A DNA stretch of 64,000 nt from Oscillospiraceae bacterium (lineage in GTDB: Bacteria; Bacillota; Clostridia; Oscillospirales; Ruminococcaceae): assembly GCA_021200565.1 (NCBI GenBank), contig JAJQGJ010000002.1:37351-101350 (forward strand), written 5' to 3'. Each line of letters begins with the position of its first letter. Position 1 is the first letter of the stretch. The notes under the pieces were generated by a model that worked only from the letters and a program-made list of their open reading frames with translations, had not been told where the DNA came from and made no database searches. Below are positions 17,938-27,700 of the stretch, piece after piece. A program made the position numbers and the translations under genes.

Positions 17938-20900
17938 CTACTTCCTCTCGGGCACAATGCTTTTGAAGCAGCACGCACATCCTCTATTTCAAGCGGCGGG
18001 AACGAAGCAAACGGTGTGAATGTCGGATCATCTCCGTTGCGCTCAATGCCGTATCTGTCACGATACAGCCGGAATCCAACACCATACTCGTCGTTTCTTG
18101 AGAGCATAATCGCCTCCTGCTTCTCGGCATAAGATGTTTCGCCCATTGAGTAAAGCATCTGGATAGCAGACCAGACTGCCATTCCCTCATAGACTATAAG
18201 GCGTGCTCTTGCGGTGCATTCTCTTCTTGGCATGCTATAATATCTGCGGATCTTATTGTCATCCCAGTTTATATACTGCCAGATGTGAGTGAGCTCGTGC
18301 GTGATCGTATCGACAGAAGCAAGCCTGGGGCTTCCGTTTTCAATCAGCAGACTGTACTTTCCGCCTTTATGCTGCGCAAATCCGAGCACTCTTCCGGCAA
18401 ACTGAGCAGAAGGACGGAAGATCATGCCTGACTGCTTGCCTATCGTGCGGGCATCAGCCGTCCTGACAGTTATGCTGACAGGAATGTGGATGCCATAAGT
18501 GTCCTCCATCATCGCTTCTGTGTGGTTGAACAGCTCTCTGAATTCTGCAACGGTATTGATAGCAGTCATAGAGCAATCGTTGCAGCGGATTCTGCCGTCA
18601 GCCAGTCTGTCATAGCTGACGCCAGTCAGCGGAACGCCGCAGAAATCGCAGCAGTTGACAGCATCCATGTCAAGCATATCACCGTCAAATGCCTCACGCT
18701 TTCTTGCCTTGGCGAGATCGCCGTTGCTCCAGCCACGCACTGTCAGGTAGCTGCTGACATCTTCTATCGCAAGGCGGGAGTCAATCTCGGCAAATCCGAA
18801 TTTAAGGAAGCATTCCTTCTGGTAGCGTGTAGGCTCTATCGGGAGAAGAATATCCAGGTCATCAGGGACCCCGTCTGTACCAAACAGGTCTTCACCGTCA
18901 GTGTGAAGAGCAATCTGCTCCTCAGCAGGCGTTACTATGTCGGAGGTGTCCTGATTTGCCTTTTCTTCAGAGCCTGAATCCTCAGCTTCAGACTTCTCAT
19001 CCTCTATCGGAGCATCTTCGCCTGAAGAGCTCGTCTCAACGATTGACTCCTCTTCCGGCGTATCCTTCTTTTCATCCTCCTCAAACGGGGATTCATCAGC
19101 TTCTTTACCCTTGGCTTCGGGTTTCTGGTCATCAGATGGCTTCTTTTCAGGAGTGTCCTTCTTCTTTTTTCCGCCGTCCTTCTTTTCAGGCTCATCTTCG
19201 CCGTGTCTGCCTAAAATACGGTTGATAAGGCGATTGAAGCGTGCACGCAAGCTAATACGCTTCTTCTCCTTCTCATCGGGAATTTCCACCTCCGGAACAG
19301 GGTCCTTGGCTGGCGGCTCCTTCATCTTCTCAAAATGCCAGTTGAGATAATCGGACATAATCTCAAAGAAGTGAATAAGGTTATTTTCAACCGCCTCCAA
19401 TAGTCCAAGATCCATGTCGCTGTCTTCAACGACATAAATCATGTCATCCTCTATATCACCGTCAATGCCGTAGTTGAACTTTCTTAAGATGCCTTCGACA
19501 TCATCAGGATATGGCGACAAAACTCCGAGATACATCCAGGAATCAGGGAACACAGTGCGGAAAATCTCGTTCAGAAGCATGCTGATGGTGAACCTGACGC
19601 TGGCGTCGGTGTCAGGAAGCCTGATTTTCAGAACAGTCTTGTTTTTATAGCTGCGGTTGAAGGCTTTTATGTTTGGATCGCCTGAAAGATCAATTTCCTG
19701 AGACGTTCTGAGATCATGATTATCGAGCATCTGAAGATAACCAGTTGTATCTACACTGAAGCTTCTGCGGACAAACGAAACCTCGACATCCGTAATCCTC
19801 TTGGAAGAAATCAGTTCCTCTCCGCTCTGGAAATTGTAATGCCTTATCTGCTTATAATAAACCCTACGGGTGTAGGAATCAGCCGCCCGATGAAGAATGC
19901 ACCCTATCTGAGGCGAAACCGAGCTGACTCTGTAGTATTTGCCGTTGTAGGTGATGTACTGTCCCGGCATGACCGTCTGGGTAATGTGTCCGAACAGCTT
20001 GGCATCAATCCGCTGAGTGTCAAACTTCTCATCCTCGACAACAAAGAATGCATTCTTGAGTGTTGAAGCAAAGTTATCCTCAAATACCTGCTTCGAGATT
20101 GAATAGCAGGTCGACTGAATCGGCACAAGGTCATCATTAAGGCTCTGATGGGTTTGCGCGGTGATAATTGTATCGGCTACAAACGTATACTTGTATATCA
20201 GGTCTGACAAAATCTTGTATGCGTCATCGACTTCATAGCCAAGCATCTTCAGCTCATGGATTATGTAGCTTTCCTCCACCGGTGAGCAAGCCATCATCAG
20301 AATGATTTTGATTACAGTGTTTCTTTCAGTCTTCGCATAGTACGGAGCGACAGCAGAAATTGCTTTCGGGTCGCTCATAAACAGCTGCCGGTTATATCTC
20401 ATATAGTCTCTCAGCAGATAATTCTCGGAGATTACATTTACAAACGACTGTGACTCGCCTCTTGAAAGATAGGTTCTGAACATAGAGAACATATTGCAGA
20501 ACTCATCTTCAACAATAAGAAATTCCTCTTTTTTGACTTCACTCCCCCAAAGATTTGAAGAGAATGAAATATGTTCATCGAGGCTCTTTTGCTGGCTTGG
20601 AAGATTTGAGTACTTGCATATCTGAGGATAGTACTGTCCCGCTATCCAGTGGATGTCCCTCACAGGCGCCTTTTCAGCACCATACCAGGTCACATGGGGT
20701 ATCTGATTCTTTACTGCGACAGCTGCAATCTCCGTTCCATTGCCAAGATAATGGGTTTGCTTGTCGAAGAGCTTCTGGCGAAGCAAGTCTCCGGCAGCTG
20801 CCCATCCGATATATGTCGACGAATTGCGGTTGACAGGAGCGGCGACAACGTTCGTCAGATTGATCTGCAAAACATGCGACATGACGTCAACCAAACCATC

Positions 20901-22208
20901 AACATCACGATCACAGATACAGCATGTGGGCTTGGATGCCTTGTTGAACTTTTCAGCAATGATCCCCAAACCCGACTGAGAGGTTGCAAGCATCCTTGAA
21001 GGCTCGATGAAAATGACAAACCCGGTGTTCCCGAAGAACTCGCTGTTCGCATTGAGAACCTCATCATCATAAATCTGCGAAAAGGACATTATGCCGACTT
21101 CGCACTCAGGAGTGTTCCTGTCGAGCATTGCAGTTCTGAAGAGCGAACGTGTACGGCTGTACTTCTTGAGGATTCCACAAACCCAGTCGGAAATATCCGA
21201 GGCTATATCCCCTCTTCCGACGATAATCAGGCACTTTTTATCATTGATAAGGCTGTTTACAATCGGCAACAAGAGATAATCGCTCAGGTCTCTGTAAAAA
21301 GGATTAAAAATTACGGAGCTTTCGCCGTGCAAAAGGGCGTTGGTTGCTGAAACCAGGTCAACGTCAAACAGACCATTCTTCTTTTTGAGCGAAGAAAAGT
21401 AGCTTCCGACAATTCGTTCTGTTTCATCCTCAGAGCCTTCAAGCCTGCGTATTGCTTCGGTAGCTCCAACCTTTCCCGAATAACTGTTGTCGGTGTGTGA
21501 AACCAAAATTGCCGACGGGAACAGATCTTCATAAATCTTCCGGAGCTTGTAGTAAACGCCGACACGTGAAGACCTGATTCCCTCGCCACCGACATCATAA
21601 AGATATTCTGCCTTTGTATAGCCGTTCAAAAAATTATATATTTCTGTTACAACTATAAGCGCACCAATCGGGAAAGCCTTCACCCACCATCCGGACTCCT
21701 CGCTGAAAGAAACCGACAGTATGAAAACTGCAGCACAAGCAACGGTTATAATCCATGAGAGGACGGAAAACATAGATCTGAGATTCCTGAATCTGTCCTT
21801 CAGAAACCACAGCTTATAGTCCTCGTCATACTCATACCAGCTGCCACTTGTAAGCTCAATCTGCTCATTCTTCTTCAATGCCGACTTCACAATCGGCATC
21901 ATAATGAGCTTGATCACAAGGAAAACAAGCAGTATTACAATATTGACTACAATCACCGAAGAGCTCGAAGCCACTTCAGTTCCAGCTTCAGGGAGCTGCT
22001 CATAAAAGGATGAAACTGTCTCGCTCCCGGCGTATTTATCATAGAAGACGTATCCCGCAATTATTCCCGCAATGCCAATAAAAGGTGATACGTATGTTAT
22101 CGGAATCTGCCGCATGCGAAAATCTCTTTTTATATTGATTTTCCTGAGCAAAAGCGCCGACATCAGTGCCGCTACTAAAGCAAGAGCTATCTTAATTATA
22201 GTTGACAT
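17925..22208 (-). CDS. Large membrane protein with degenerate ATPase region, acidic linker, zinc ribbon and zincin protease domain
   Basis: 1427 residues. There are three to five N-terminal TM segments (IIKIALALVAALMSALLL, YVSPFIGIAGIIAGYVF, VVNIVILLVFLVIKLIMM, then WIITVACAAVFILSV). A P-loop- or helicase-like cytoplasmic region (about 230-450) has CLIIVGRGDIASDIS and FVIFIEPSRM but no intact Walker A. A Lys/Glu/Pro-rich linker covers about 965-1100. Near 1186-1215 sits a C-x2-C...C-x2-C treble-clef-like zinc site (CDFCGVPL, CNDC). Near 1304 is THELTHIWQ, the HExxH zincin motif, with a likely third ligand Glu in YEGMAVW about 30 residues later. A zinc clef next to a HExxH-E protease is the layout of DA1/LIM-linked peptidases. 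It overlaps both neighbours, so expression is tightly coupled. Scaffold plus processing protease is inferred. Confidence 0.75.
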   Translation of the reverse strand: MSTIIKIALALVAALMSALLLRKINIKRDFRMRQIPITYVSPFIGIAGIIAGYVFYDKYAGSETVSSFYEQLPEAGTEVASSSSVIVVNIVILLVFLVIKLIMMPIVKSALKKNEQIELTSGSWYEYDEDYKLWFLKDRFRNLRSMFSVLSWIITVACAAVFILSVSFSEESGWWVKAFPIGALIVVTEIYNFLNGYTKAEYLYDVGGEGIRSSRVGVYYKLRKIYEDLFPSAILVSHTDNSYSGKVGATEAIRRLEGSEDETERIVGSYFSSLKKKNGLFDVDLVSATNALLHGESSVIFNPFYRDLSDYLLLPIVNSLINDKKCLIIVGRGDIASDISDWVCGILKKYSRTRSLFRTAMLDRNTPECEVGIMSFSQIYDDEVLNANSEFFGNTGFVIFIEPSRMLATSQSGLGIIAEKFNKASKPTCCICDRDVDGLVDVMSHVLQINLTNVVAAPVNRNSSTYIGWAAAGDLLRQKLFDKQTHYLGNGTEIAAVAVKNQIPHVTWYGAEKAPVRDIHWIAGQYYPQICKYSNLPSQQKSLDEHISFSSNLWGSEVKKEEFLIVEDEFCNMFSMFRTYLSRGESQSFVNVISENYLLRDYMRYNRQLFMSDPKAISAVAPYYAKTERNTVIKIILMMACSPVEESYIIHELKMLGYEVDDAYKILSDLIYKYTFVADTIITAQTHQSLNDDLVPIQSTCYSISKQVFEDNFASTLKNAFFVVEDEKFDTQRIDAKLFGHITQTVMPGQYITYNGKYYRVSSVSPQIGCILHRAADSYTRRVYYKQIRHYNFQSGEELISSKRITDVEVSFVRRSFSVDTTGYLQMLDNHDLRTSQEIDLSGDPNIKAFNRSYKNKTVLKIRLPDTDASVRFTISMLLNEIFRTVFPDSWMYLGVLSPYPDDVEGILRKFNYGIDGDIEDDMIYVVEDSDMDLGLLEAVENNLIHFFEIMSDYLNWHFEKMKEPPAKDPVPEVEIPDEKEKKRISLRARFNRLINRILGRHGEDEPEKKDGGKKKKDTPEKKPSDDQKPEAKGKEADESPFEEDEKKDTPEEESIVETSSSGEDAPIEDEKSEAEDSGSEEKANQDTSDIVTPAEEQIALHTDGEDLFGTDGVPDDLDILLPIEPTRYQKECFLKFGFAEIDSRLAIEDVSSYLTVRGWSNGDLAKARKREAFDGDMLDMDAVNCCDFCGVPLTGVSYDRLADGRIRCNDCSMTAINTVAEFRELFNHTEAMMEDTYGIHIPVSITVRTADARTIGKQSGMIFRPSAQFAGRVLGFAQHKGGKYSLLIENGSPRLASVDTITHELTHIWQYINWDDNKIRRYYSMPRRECTARARLIVYEGMAVWSAIQMLYSMGETSYAEKQEAIMLSRNDEYGVGFRLYRDRYGIERNGDDPTFTPFASFPPLEIEDVRAASKALCPRGSRCRC

Positions 22209-24156
22209 CGTTATACGTCTCCTCTCGCTCTATCTTAAGCTTATCAACGAAGCCAAACGGCGACTTGATATACAGTCCACCATCATTCAGAGGAACACGG
22301 CTTTCCGCTTCCTCATCCAGGGAATACAGCCTGTCATAATCAACTGCATCGTGAATGTCCTCGGCATATTCCATAATATCCGTTGACTGCAGGTCAACAT
22401 TGATATGCATAGCGGTTCTCCAGAGGTCAATCTTTTCTAAGAACAGTTCTATCGCCTTGAGATGCTTCTGAATGAAGAAGTAGGCTGTATCCTTTCTGGC
22501 ACGGTTTTCACCCATTATTCTAAGGTAGGACCAGCCACGCATATGCGATGCAATACTGCTGAAGAAATCTGAGTATGTCGTTGCGTTGTGGGACAGCTCG
22601 CTGAGAACCGTAGAAAATGCCTGCTGATATTTTTTTGCAACCCCGATAAACTTTGCTCTCTGTGTAAGAAGAACTGCAGCTCCACCAACTGCTATTGCAG
22701 CTGCTGTCAGTGCAATGACAAGACCCGTCTTGAGAGGAGATGGAGACAGTATAAACCAAGGCAGCAAGCAGATTGCAAATGCCAGGCATGACAATGCTAT
22801 CGCAAAGGCAGCCTGTCTGCCGGTGATTCTTTCAACTATTTTCTGCCTCACATTATTATCAGCTTCATCAAGCTCCTCATCGATATTTGACAATCCCTCC
22901 GGAAGACCTTCCTGCTCGGTGAATATGTCATGATACACCGAGTCGAGTGAATTTCTCATGTCCTCTTCCTGATATTCAGTGAGCTGTTCTACCTCCGGCT
23001 TCATGTATTCGCATTTGTCCCGGAGTCTTCCCGCTGCCTGGTCAAGCGTACGGTCAACGCTCTTTGTAAGCGTACGGAGCTCTCTTCGGGAAGCGTCGGT
23101 ATACTGCTTCCAGTTGGTGAAGTCATCAGAGCCTATGCCGCCTGTAAGACCATACTCGGAGCTATTGAAGCTTATCGAAGAAGCCTGAGGCAGCTGGAAC
23201 GAAACCGGAACGTCGACAGAATAGTCGGGTATCTCAGTGACGACATCATCGTCCTTTTTCTCATCCTCAACAAGGCTCTTGCTGAGCCAGTGCTTCGCTA
23301 TATTCAGCTTGTTCACGGCTTTCTGAAGGCTCATAGCCAGAGCTTTCTCGTTGATTACAATATCAAGGTTATACAGCCTGTGTGCCTGAAGAGTATCGTT
23401 ATCTGTATTGTTTCTGGCAAGAAGCAGGACAGCGGTCCAGAGCTTGAACATGTCCTTCTGCTTTCGGATAACCCCTTTTTCCTCAACATCAAACGTCAGG
23501 AAACGGCAATTATGAGGATACATATTCCGCTGCCAGAAGTCTGAGCTGTCCGCCTCGGTGTGAACCGCCCAGGAGGAGCGCATCTGGATATACTCATCCT
23601 TTGCGACTGATTTTCTTCTTGCTTTGATGATGATAATTTCTGTCGGGGGAACTCCGTCAAACGAATGCGTTTCACACCATTCGGCATGTGCACGCCTCTC
23701 TTCGGACACTTCCTCATTCTCCATGAGCTTGTATTTCATCTGAGGAACCTTGTCTTCACGCCTGTCGATAGACGGTGTGAACTGCGGCACAGGTGCCGGA
23801 AGTCCACCAAGAAGGTGCACAAGCCTGATGAGAGGAATTTCGCTGTCCTTTATCATTCCATCAACGACATCGTAGCCCTCTCTCGTGGCATTCTCAAGGT
23901 AGTCAAACGGATTTATAGCGGTTGCCGGGTGCTTTGTGTCCTTAGGTTCTGGCTCTGAACAGACGATGATTGCCCTCCACTCTTTTTTCGAGCTAATCAG
24001 GTCATAGAGCTCAGGAACAGAAGTATCAAGTGTCGTTCCAGGCTCAGACCAGAGGCAGGCGTCAAGGAGTCCCGCATCTATCGATTCAGAAAAAAGAGGG
24101 TAAAACTGCTGTAAACAGTCATAGGTCTGCTTTGACTGAATAAGAACTGTATACAT
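22192..24156 (-). CDS. Coiled-coil protein with TM hairpin, tubulin-vWA-FtsK operon
   Basis: 654 residues with no family I recognise. The N-terminal ~90 residues have a response-receiver-like alternation (MYTVLIQSKQTYDCLQQF, WRAIIVCSEP). Around 150-190 a conserved-looking core FDGVPPTEIIIIKARRKS is followed by SSWAVHTEADSSDFWQRN. A long coiled-coil stretch (about 350-430) contains a run of Arg/Lys/Glu helices. A TM hairpin lies near 450-500 (IALSCLAFAICLLPWFIL, TGLVIALTAAAIAVGGAAVL), then more helix. The stop overlaps the next gene by 17 bp. The topology (two cytoplasmic arms, one TM hairpin) suits a membrane tether for the tubulin-like or ATPase partner. Function is inferred from context only. 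Confidence 0.7.
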   Translation of the reverse strand: MYTVLIQSKQTYDCLQQFYPLFSESIDAGLLDACLWSEPGTTLDTSVPELYDLISSKKEWRAIIVCSEPEPKDTKHPATAINPFDYLENATREGYDVVDGMIKDSEIPLIRLVHLLGGLPAPVPQFTPSIDRREDKVPQMKYKLMENEEVSEERRAHAEWCETHSFDGVPPTEIIIIKARRKSVAKDEYIQMRSSWAVHTEADSSDFWQRNMYPHNCRFLTFDVEEKGVIRKQKDMFKLWTAVLLLARNNTDNDTLQAHRLYNLDIVINEKALAMSLQKAVNKLNIAKHWLSKSLVEDEKKDDDVVTEIPDYSVDVPVSFQLPQASSISFNSSEYGLTGGIGSDDFTNWKQYTDASRRELRTLTKSVDRTLDQAAGRLRDKCEYMKPEVEQLTEYQEEDMRNSLDSVYHDIFTEQEGLPEGLSNIDEELDEADNNVRQKIVERITGRQAAFAIALSCLAFAICLLPWFILSPSPLKTGLVIALTAAAIAVGGAAVLLTQRAKFIGVAKKYQQAFSTVLSELSHNATTYSDFFSSIASHMRGWSYLRIMGENRARKDTAYFFIQKHLKAIELFLEKIDLWRTAMHINVDLQSTDIMEYAEDIHDAVDYDRLYSLDEEAESRVPLNDGGLYIKSPFGFVDKLKIEREETYNDVNYN

Positions 24157-24199
24157 AACGTCAACCCTCTTTCTTCATTTCTGATATATTCTGTATCAT

Positions 24200-27100
24200 T
24201 TATCTCTTGAGGCTTCTCACAGTTTCCTGGGTGGCGACGGAAGCCTTATGGAATCCAAGCTCATCCAGCTCATCTGCAACAGACTTGCAGATATAAGTGA
24301 ACAGTGAATCCTCGAAGACATTCTCCAGACCGTCCCTCTCAGCAGTTGCAGTCATGTTCCTGATAAACAAATCAAACTGACTGCGCAACAGTTTGCTGTA
24401 AGCCTCGGCAAATTCCTTCTTGTTGACAAATCTTGCAACGTAAGCCTTGATTTCGCTGAAGATGGTTTCAAGCAGGCTTATCATATTCTCCTCGAAGTAA
24501 AGCTCAGATGGAACCGAGTGCTTCATGAGTATCGGCAGCGCAAAGATACTGCGAACGGCATCCTTGTCCTCCATCTCGTACTCATCAATACGGTATTGAC
24601 CGAGCATTTCGAACAGGAAGCTCTCCTCGAGTGGCACCTTGCGATAAAGGTCTCTGTCCACACGGGCGTTGAATTTCTTGCGGACAACCTCAACCAGCTC
24701 AGGATAGATTGTGAATGAATCAAGAACCTCATAAAGATGATCGCATGGTGTGCCGTTGGAAACAACGAGCCTGTTGTCGCTATCCTCTCCGCTGAGACCG
24801 AGCGCCTTTCTGTCAGGTCTGTAAACACTCGTCGTCTCGTTTACCCTTTCGAAATTGACATACTTTCCAAGCATCGCCCAGAAGAACGCTGCATATATCT
24901 CATCCTCCTGCTTCTTCTGCTCCTTTTCATCAAGTTCAGGAAGCTTGGAGATGGCATGCCAGAGTCTGTCGATATGCGGAGTGATAGCCTTGCTCTTCTG
25001 AGATTCCGGGTGAATCTGCCTTACCAGCTCGTGGTACGCTTTATAGTACTCTCCGCCCGGTCTGTCGTAGGTCTCAGCCTCCTTGGGAGGAGCAAACTTG
25101 CTTAAGTCATTGACTCTCAGGTCATAGACCGACTGGTAGAAGAGAATTGTATTTCTGTCGATACTGTCATCATCCACGCCGCCTCTGTCCTTGAGGTTTG
25201 CCGAAACAAACCCGGCACGACCTGGGATTCTCTCATCTGAAAGCTCAGGATTATAGGCGCAGGCAGGAATGACTCTCGGCTCCTTGCCGACTGGCGATTC
25301 GATAAACGGCTTGGCGAGGATTTCGGTGCTTTCGATGATATGCTTGGCATAGAACTCCTGCTCAACAAGATCCAGAGCTATGTCAGGTCTCTTGACAACA
25401 GCTTCCTTTTCAAGAGCCGAAATGATGTCCATGTTGACTAAGGAATCATACTGCCTTACAATCTCCTTCTCCAGGAATCCGACAACAGTGTTCTTGAAGA
25501 GGTCTGTGAAATATCTGTCTGAGCTTGGCTTTTTCTCCGAGAGAGCGTATTCCCTGACCCTCAGATAGATTTCACTGCTGAGGTCTGACGGCAGATCAAG
25601 ACTGCTGCCGTCGTTTATTGCTTCGTTTGAAAGCTCTCTCAAGCATTCTCTGTCTGCACAGACATAACGGAGTGCAACGCCGGGTCTGGGATCATACTTC
25701 GCTTCAAGCTCTGCAATCTCTCTGTCGGTGCTGCTTATGCTTCTGCCCAGGACGTCATAGAAATCGTGGAACGAATCACAGAGAGCTTTGACGAAATTAA
25801 TTGCGCTGTTATACACCTTGTAGCTGACATATGCCTCCCAGTATTCCTTAGTCTTGGAATATAGGGTTCCGAACTTGCCGGTAAGGTTTGCCCTGACCTC
25901 AGCAATGGCAGAATGGTGGAAAAGTCTGGCTATGCCTTCTTCATTAAGATGTGAAGCCTCAAAATACTCGTCCTGCGTCTCCACTTCCTCTGTATCCGGC
26001 AGGTCAAATGTCTTCTTCTCAAAATCAGCCCAATATGCCGTGATATTATCTACCTTGATCTTCTCTTCAGCTTCCCTGACTCTGAGATTTGACAGAACGT
26101 TATACAGGAAGTACCTAACCGCATTCGGATGAATAAAGCTGTCTTCATTTCCGTTCTGACGAAGCCAGTATTCGATTCTGAACTTTTCTCTCGTTCTGGT
26201 ATAGTCAGATGACTCCTTGAAAAGGGTGTACTCGATGTTGTTGGAAAGTGAATTTGTCACCTTTATTGTTGCAGTCTTGAAACCGAGCAGCTGAGCATAC
26301 CACGCAGTGAACGCCTCGACATCAGCATTGTTTTCACGTGCAGCAGAAGACTTTGCGTTTACGTCCTCGATAAGATCCTTCAGCTTGTCCATCTGCAAAG
26401 AAATCTGATCGCCGATATAGCCATCAAGCTCGGAAATATAATTCATCCAGCTGAGAGACTTCTCTACATAGCCGTTGGGATCATGCTCGATGCAGAGATC
26501 ACGTATTGCAGCCTCGAACGGAAGATGCTCAGCCTGTCCACGATTTATGGTATCGACATAATCTTCGCCTCTGTCAATGCTCTCGACCTGGTAGCCCTTG
26601 CGGCGTCTGTCTCTGTTCTCCCTGTCCTTTTCGTGGAATTTACGGTCCACCTCAAGCCACTCACGTGAGATAGTATCCTTTGTCCACTGTAGCGCCAGGT
26701 ATCTCTTGACGTCCTCAGTGGGATAGATGAGCATGGAGGTTCCTGCACCCGCATAGCGGTTGCGTCCACCGGCAAAGACGATTTCACGGATGACGTTATC
26801 CTCAGAGGAATTGCTGCGCTTGCTCGTGGGAGCGATTGCCATGCCATAGATGCAGTTGGCGGCATGATCCTTGTACTCTTCGGTGCTGTTGAGCTTCATT
26901 CCGTCAAGATTCTGCCCGTCAAACAGGAAGCAGAAGTCCATAGGTCTGCCAAGATATTCATCCTGTCCCCGTGAACCGGGACGAGGTGCCATGAAATGAA
27001 GGTCATACTTTTCAGGAAGAGTGCCATCATCCTTCATCAGGAAAGCATCGATTTCACGCACTGCCGCATAGGCGTTGCTTCTTAAGTTGTTGCGTTCACT

Positions 27101-27682
27101 CTGGGTCTTGATGACGCCGTTGAATATTTCCGGAAGGAGGAAGAAGCCTCTGATAATAGCAGAGCTCTGCTGCAGCTTGGTTGTGATGAAGTTTCTTATG
27201 TAGAGCGAAACAGGCAGAACCAAGCCGGAGCCAGTACCGCCGCAGAGAGAGCCCGCAACAATTACTCGTGGAGCCTGCACCGTCTTCTGTCCGTTTAGCT
27301 TATAGAGCTGCTCAATAGCTTCGTCCAGAGGAGCCATCTTTCCCTGCTGTATAGAGGAGTTAAGAGCAAGCCTTGAAACGGCACGCACCTGTCCTGCACC
27401 CTCCGTCAACGCCTTGCTGTTCAGGACTCTGTTCACCGGGAACCAATTATCCCTTGAGTAGTGATCACAATCGAGATATTCACCGACTGTGAGCTTGGTT
27501 GATATTTGCACCGTGCGGATCTGAGGCTCATGCTCCTCTATCTGCCGTAATTCGTTGACATCAGTATCAAAGATGACGAATGCAATATTCTTCCTCTGCT
27601 TGGGTGTTGCGAGATTGAACACTCTTCGGACAATATCAGAGCCTGCTCCTCCGAGTCCAACCAGTAAAGTAGGTGCTGCCAT
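24200..27682 (-). CDS. Tubulin/FtsZ-like GTPase, very large (about 1160 aa)
   Basis: I place the start at 27682, where GGAGG lies 7 bases upstream (the frame extends to 27697 without SD). The N-terminus is PTLLVGLGGAGSDIVRRVF, the tubulin/FtsZ T1 loop (GxGGAG). Near residues 147-153 it has SLCGGTGSG, the T4 signature GGTGSG of tubulin-superfamily GTPases. In between come the strand FVIFDTDVNEL and a T3-like region. Length is far above FtsZ (~380) or TubZ (~480): after a ~400-residue GTPase core come ~750 mostly helical residues of unknown fold. It matches the tubulin-like proteins (Pfam Tubulin_2 type) known next to vWA genes. GTP-dependent assembly is inferred. It lies between the vWA gene (18 bp) and the coiled-coil membrane gene (43 bp). 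Confidence 0.85.
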   Translation of the reverse strand: MAAPTLLVGLGGAGSDIVRRVFNLATPKQRKNIAFVIFDTDVNELRQIEEHEPQIRTVQISTKLTVGEYLDCDHYSRDNWFPVNRVLNSKALTEGAGQVRAVSRLALNSSIQQGKMAPLDEAIEQLYKLNGQKTVQAPRVIVAGSLCGGTGSGLVLPVSLYIRNFITTKLQQSSAIIRGFFLLPEIFNGVIKTQSERNNLRSNAYAAVREIDAFLMKDDGTLPEKYDLHFMAPRPGSRGQDEYLGRPMDFCFLFDGQNLDGMKLNSTEEYKDHAANCIYGMAIAPTSKRSNSSEDNVIREIVFAGGRNRYAGAGTSMLIYPTEDVKRYLALQWTKDTISREWLEVDRKFHEKDRENRDRRRKGYQVESIDRGEDYVDTINRGQAEHLPFEAAIRDLCIEHDPNGYVEKSLSWMNYISELDGYIGDQISLQMDKLKDLIEDVNAKSSAARENNADVEAFTAWYAQLLGFKTATIKVTNSLSNNIEYTLFKESSDYTRTREKFRIEYWLRQNGNEDSFIHPNAVRYFLYNVLSNLRVREAEEKIKVDNITAYWADFEKKTFDLPDTEEVETQDEYFEASHLNEEGIARLFHHSAIAEVRANLTGKFGTLYSKTKEYWEAYVSYKVYNSAINFVKALCDSFHDFYDVLGRSISSTDREIAELEAKYDPRPGVALRYVCADRECLRELSNEAINDGSSLDLPSDLSSEIYLRVREYALSEKKPSSDRYFTDLFKNTVVGFLEKEIVRQYDSLVNMDIISALEKEAVVKRPDIALDLVEQEFYAKHIIESTEILAKPFIESPVGKEPRVIPACAYNPELSDERIPGRAGFVSANLKDRGGVDDDSIDRNTILFYQSVYDLRVNDLSKFAPPKEAETYDRPGGEYYKAYHELVRQIHPESQKSKAITPHIDRLWHAISKLPELDEKEQKKQEDEIYAAFFWAMLGKYVNFERVNETTSVYRPDRKALGLSGEDSDNRLVVSNGTPCDHLYEVLDSFTIYPELVEVVRKKFNARVDRDLYRKVPLEESFLFEMLGQYRIDEYEMEDKDAVRSIFALPILMKHSVPSELYFEENMISLLETIFSEIKAYVARFVNKKEFAEAYSKLLRSQFDLFIRNMTATAERDGLENVFEDSLFTYICKSVADELDELGFHKASVATQETVRSLKR

Positions 27683-27700
27683 ATTTCTTACCTCCATTTA

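Noticed and set aside
18956..19350. Several overlapping ORFs on both strands
   Set aside because: Shadows of the Lys/Glu/Pro-rich linker of the 1427-residue protein; low complexity.
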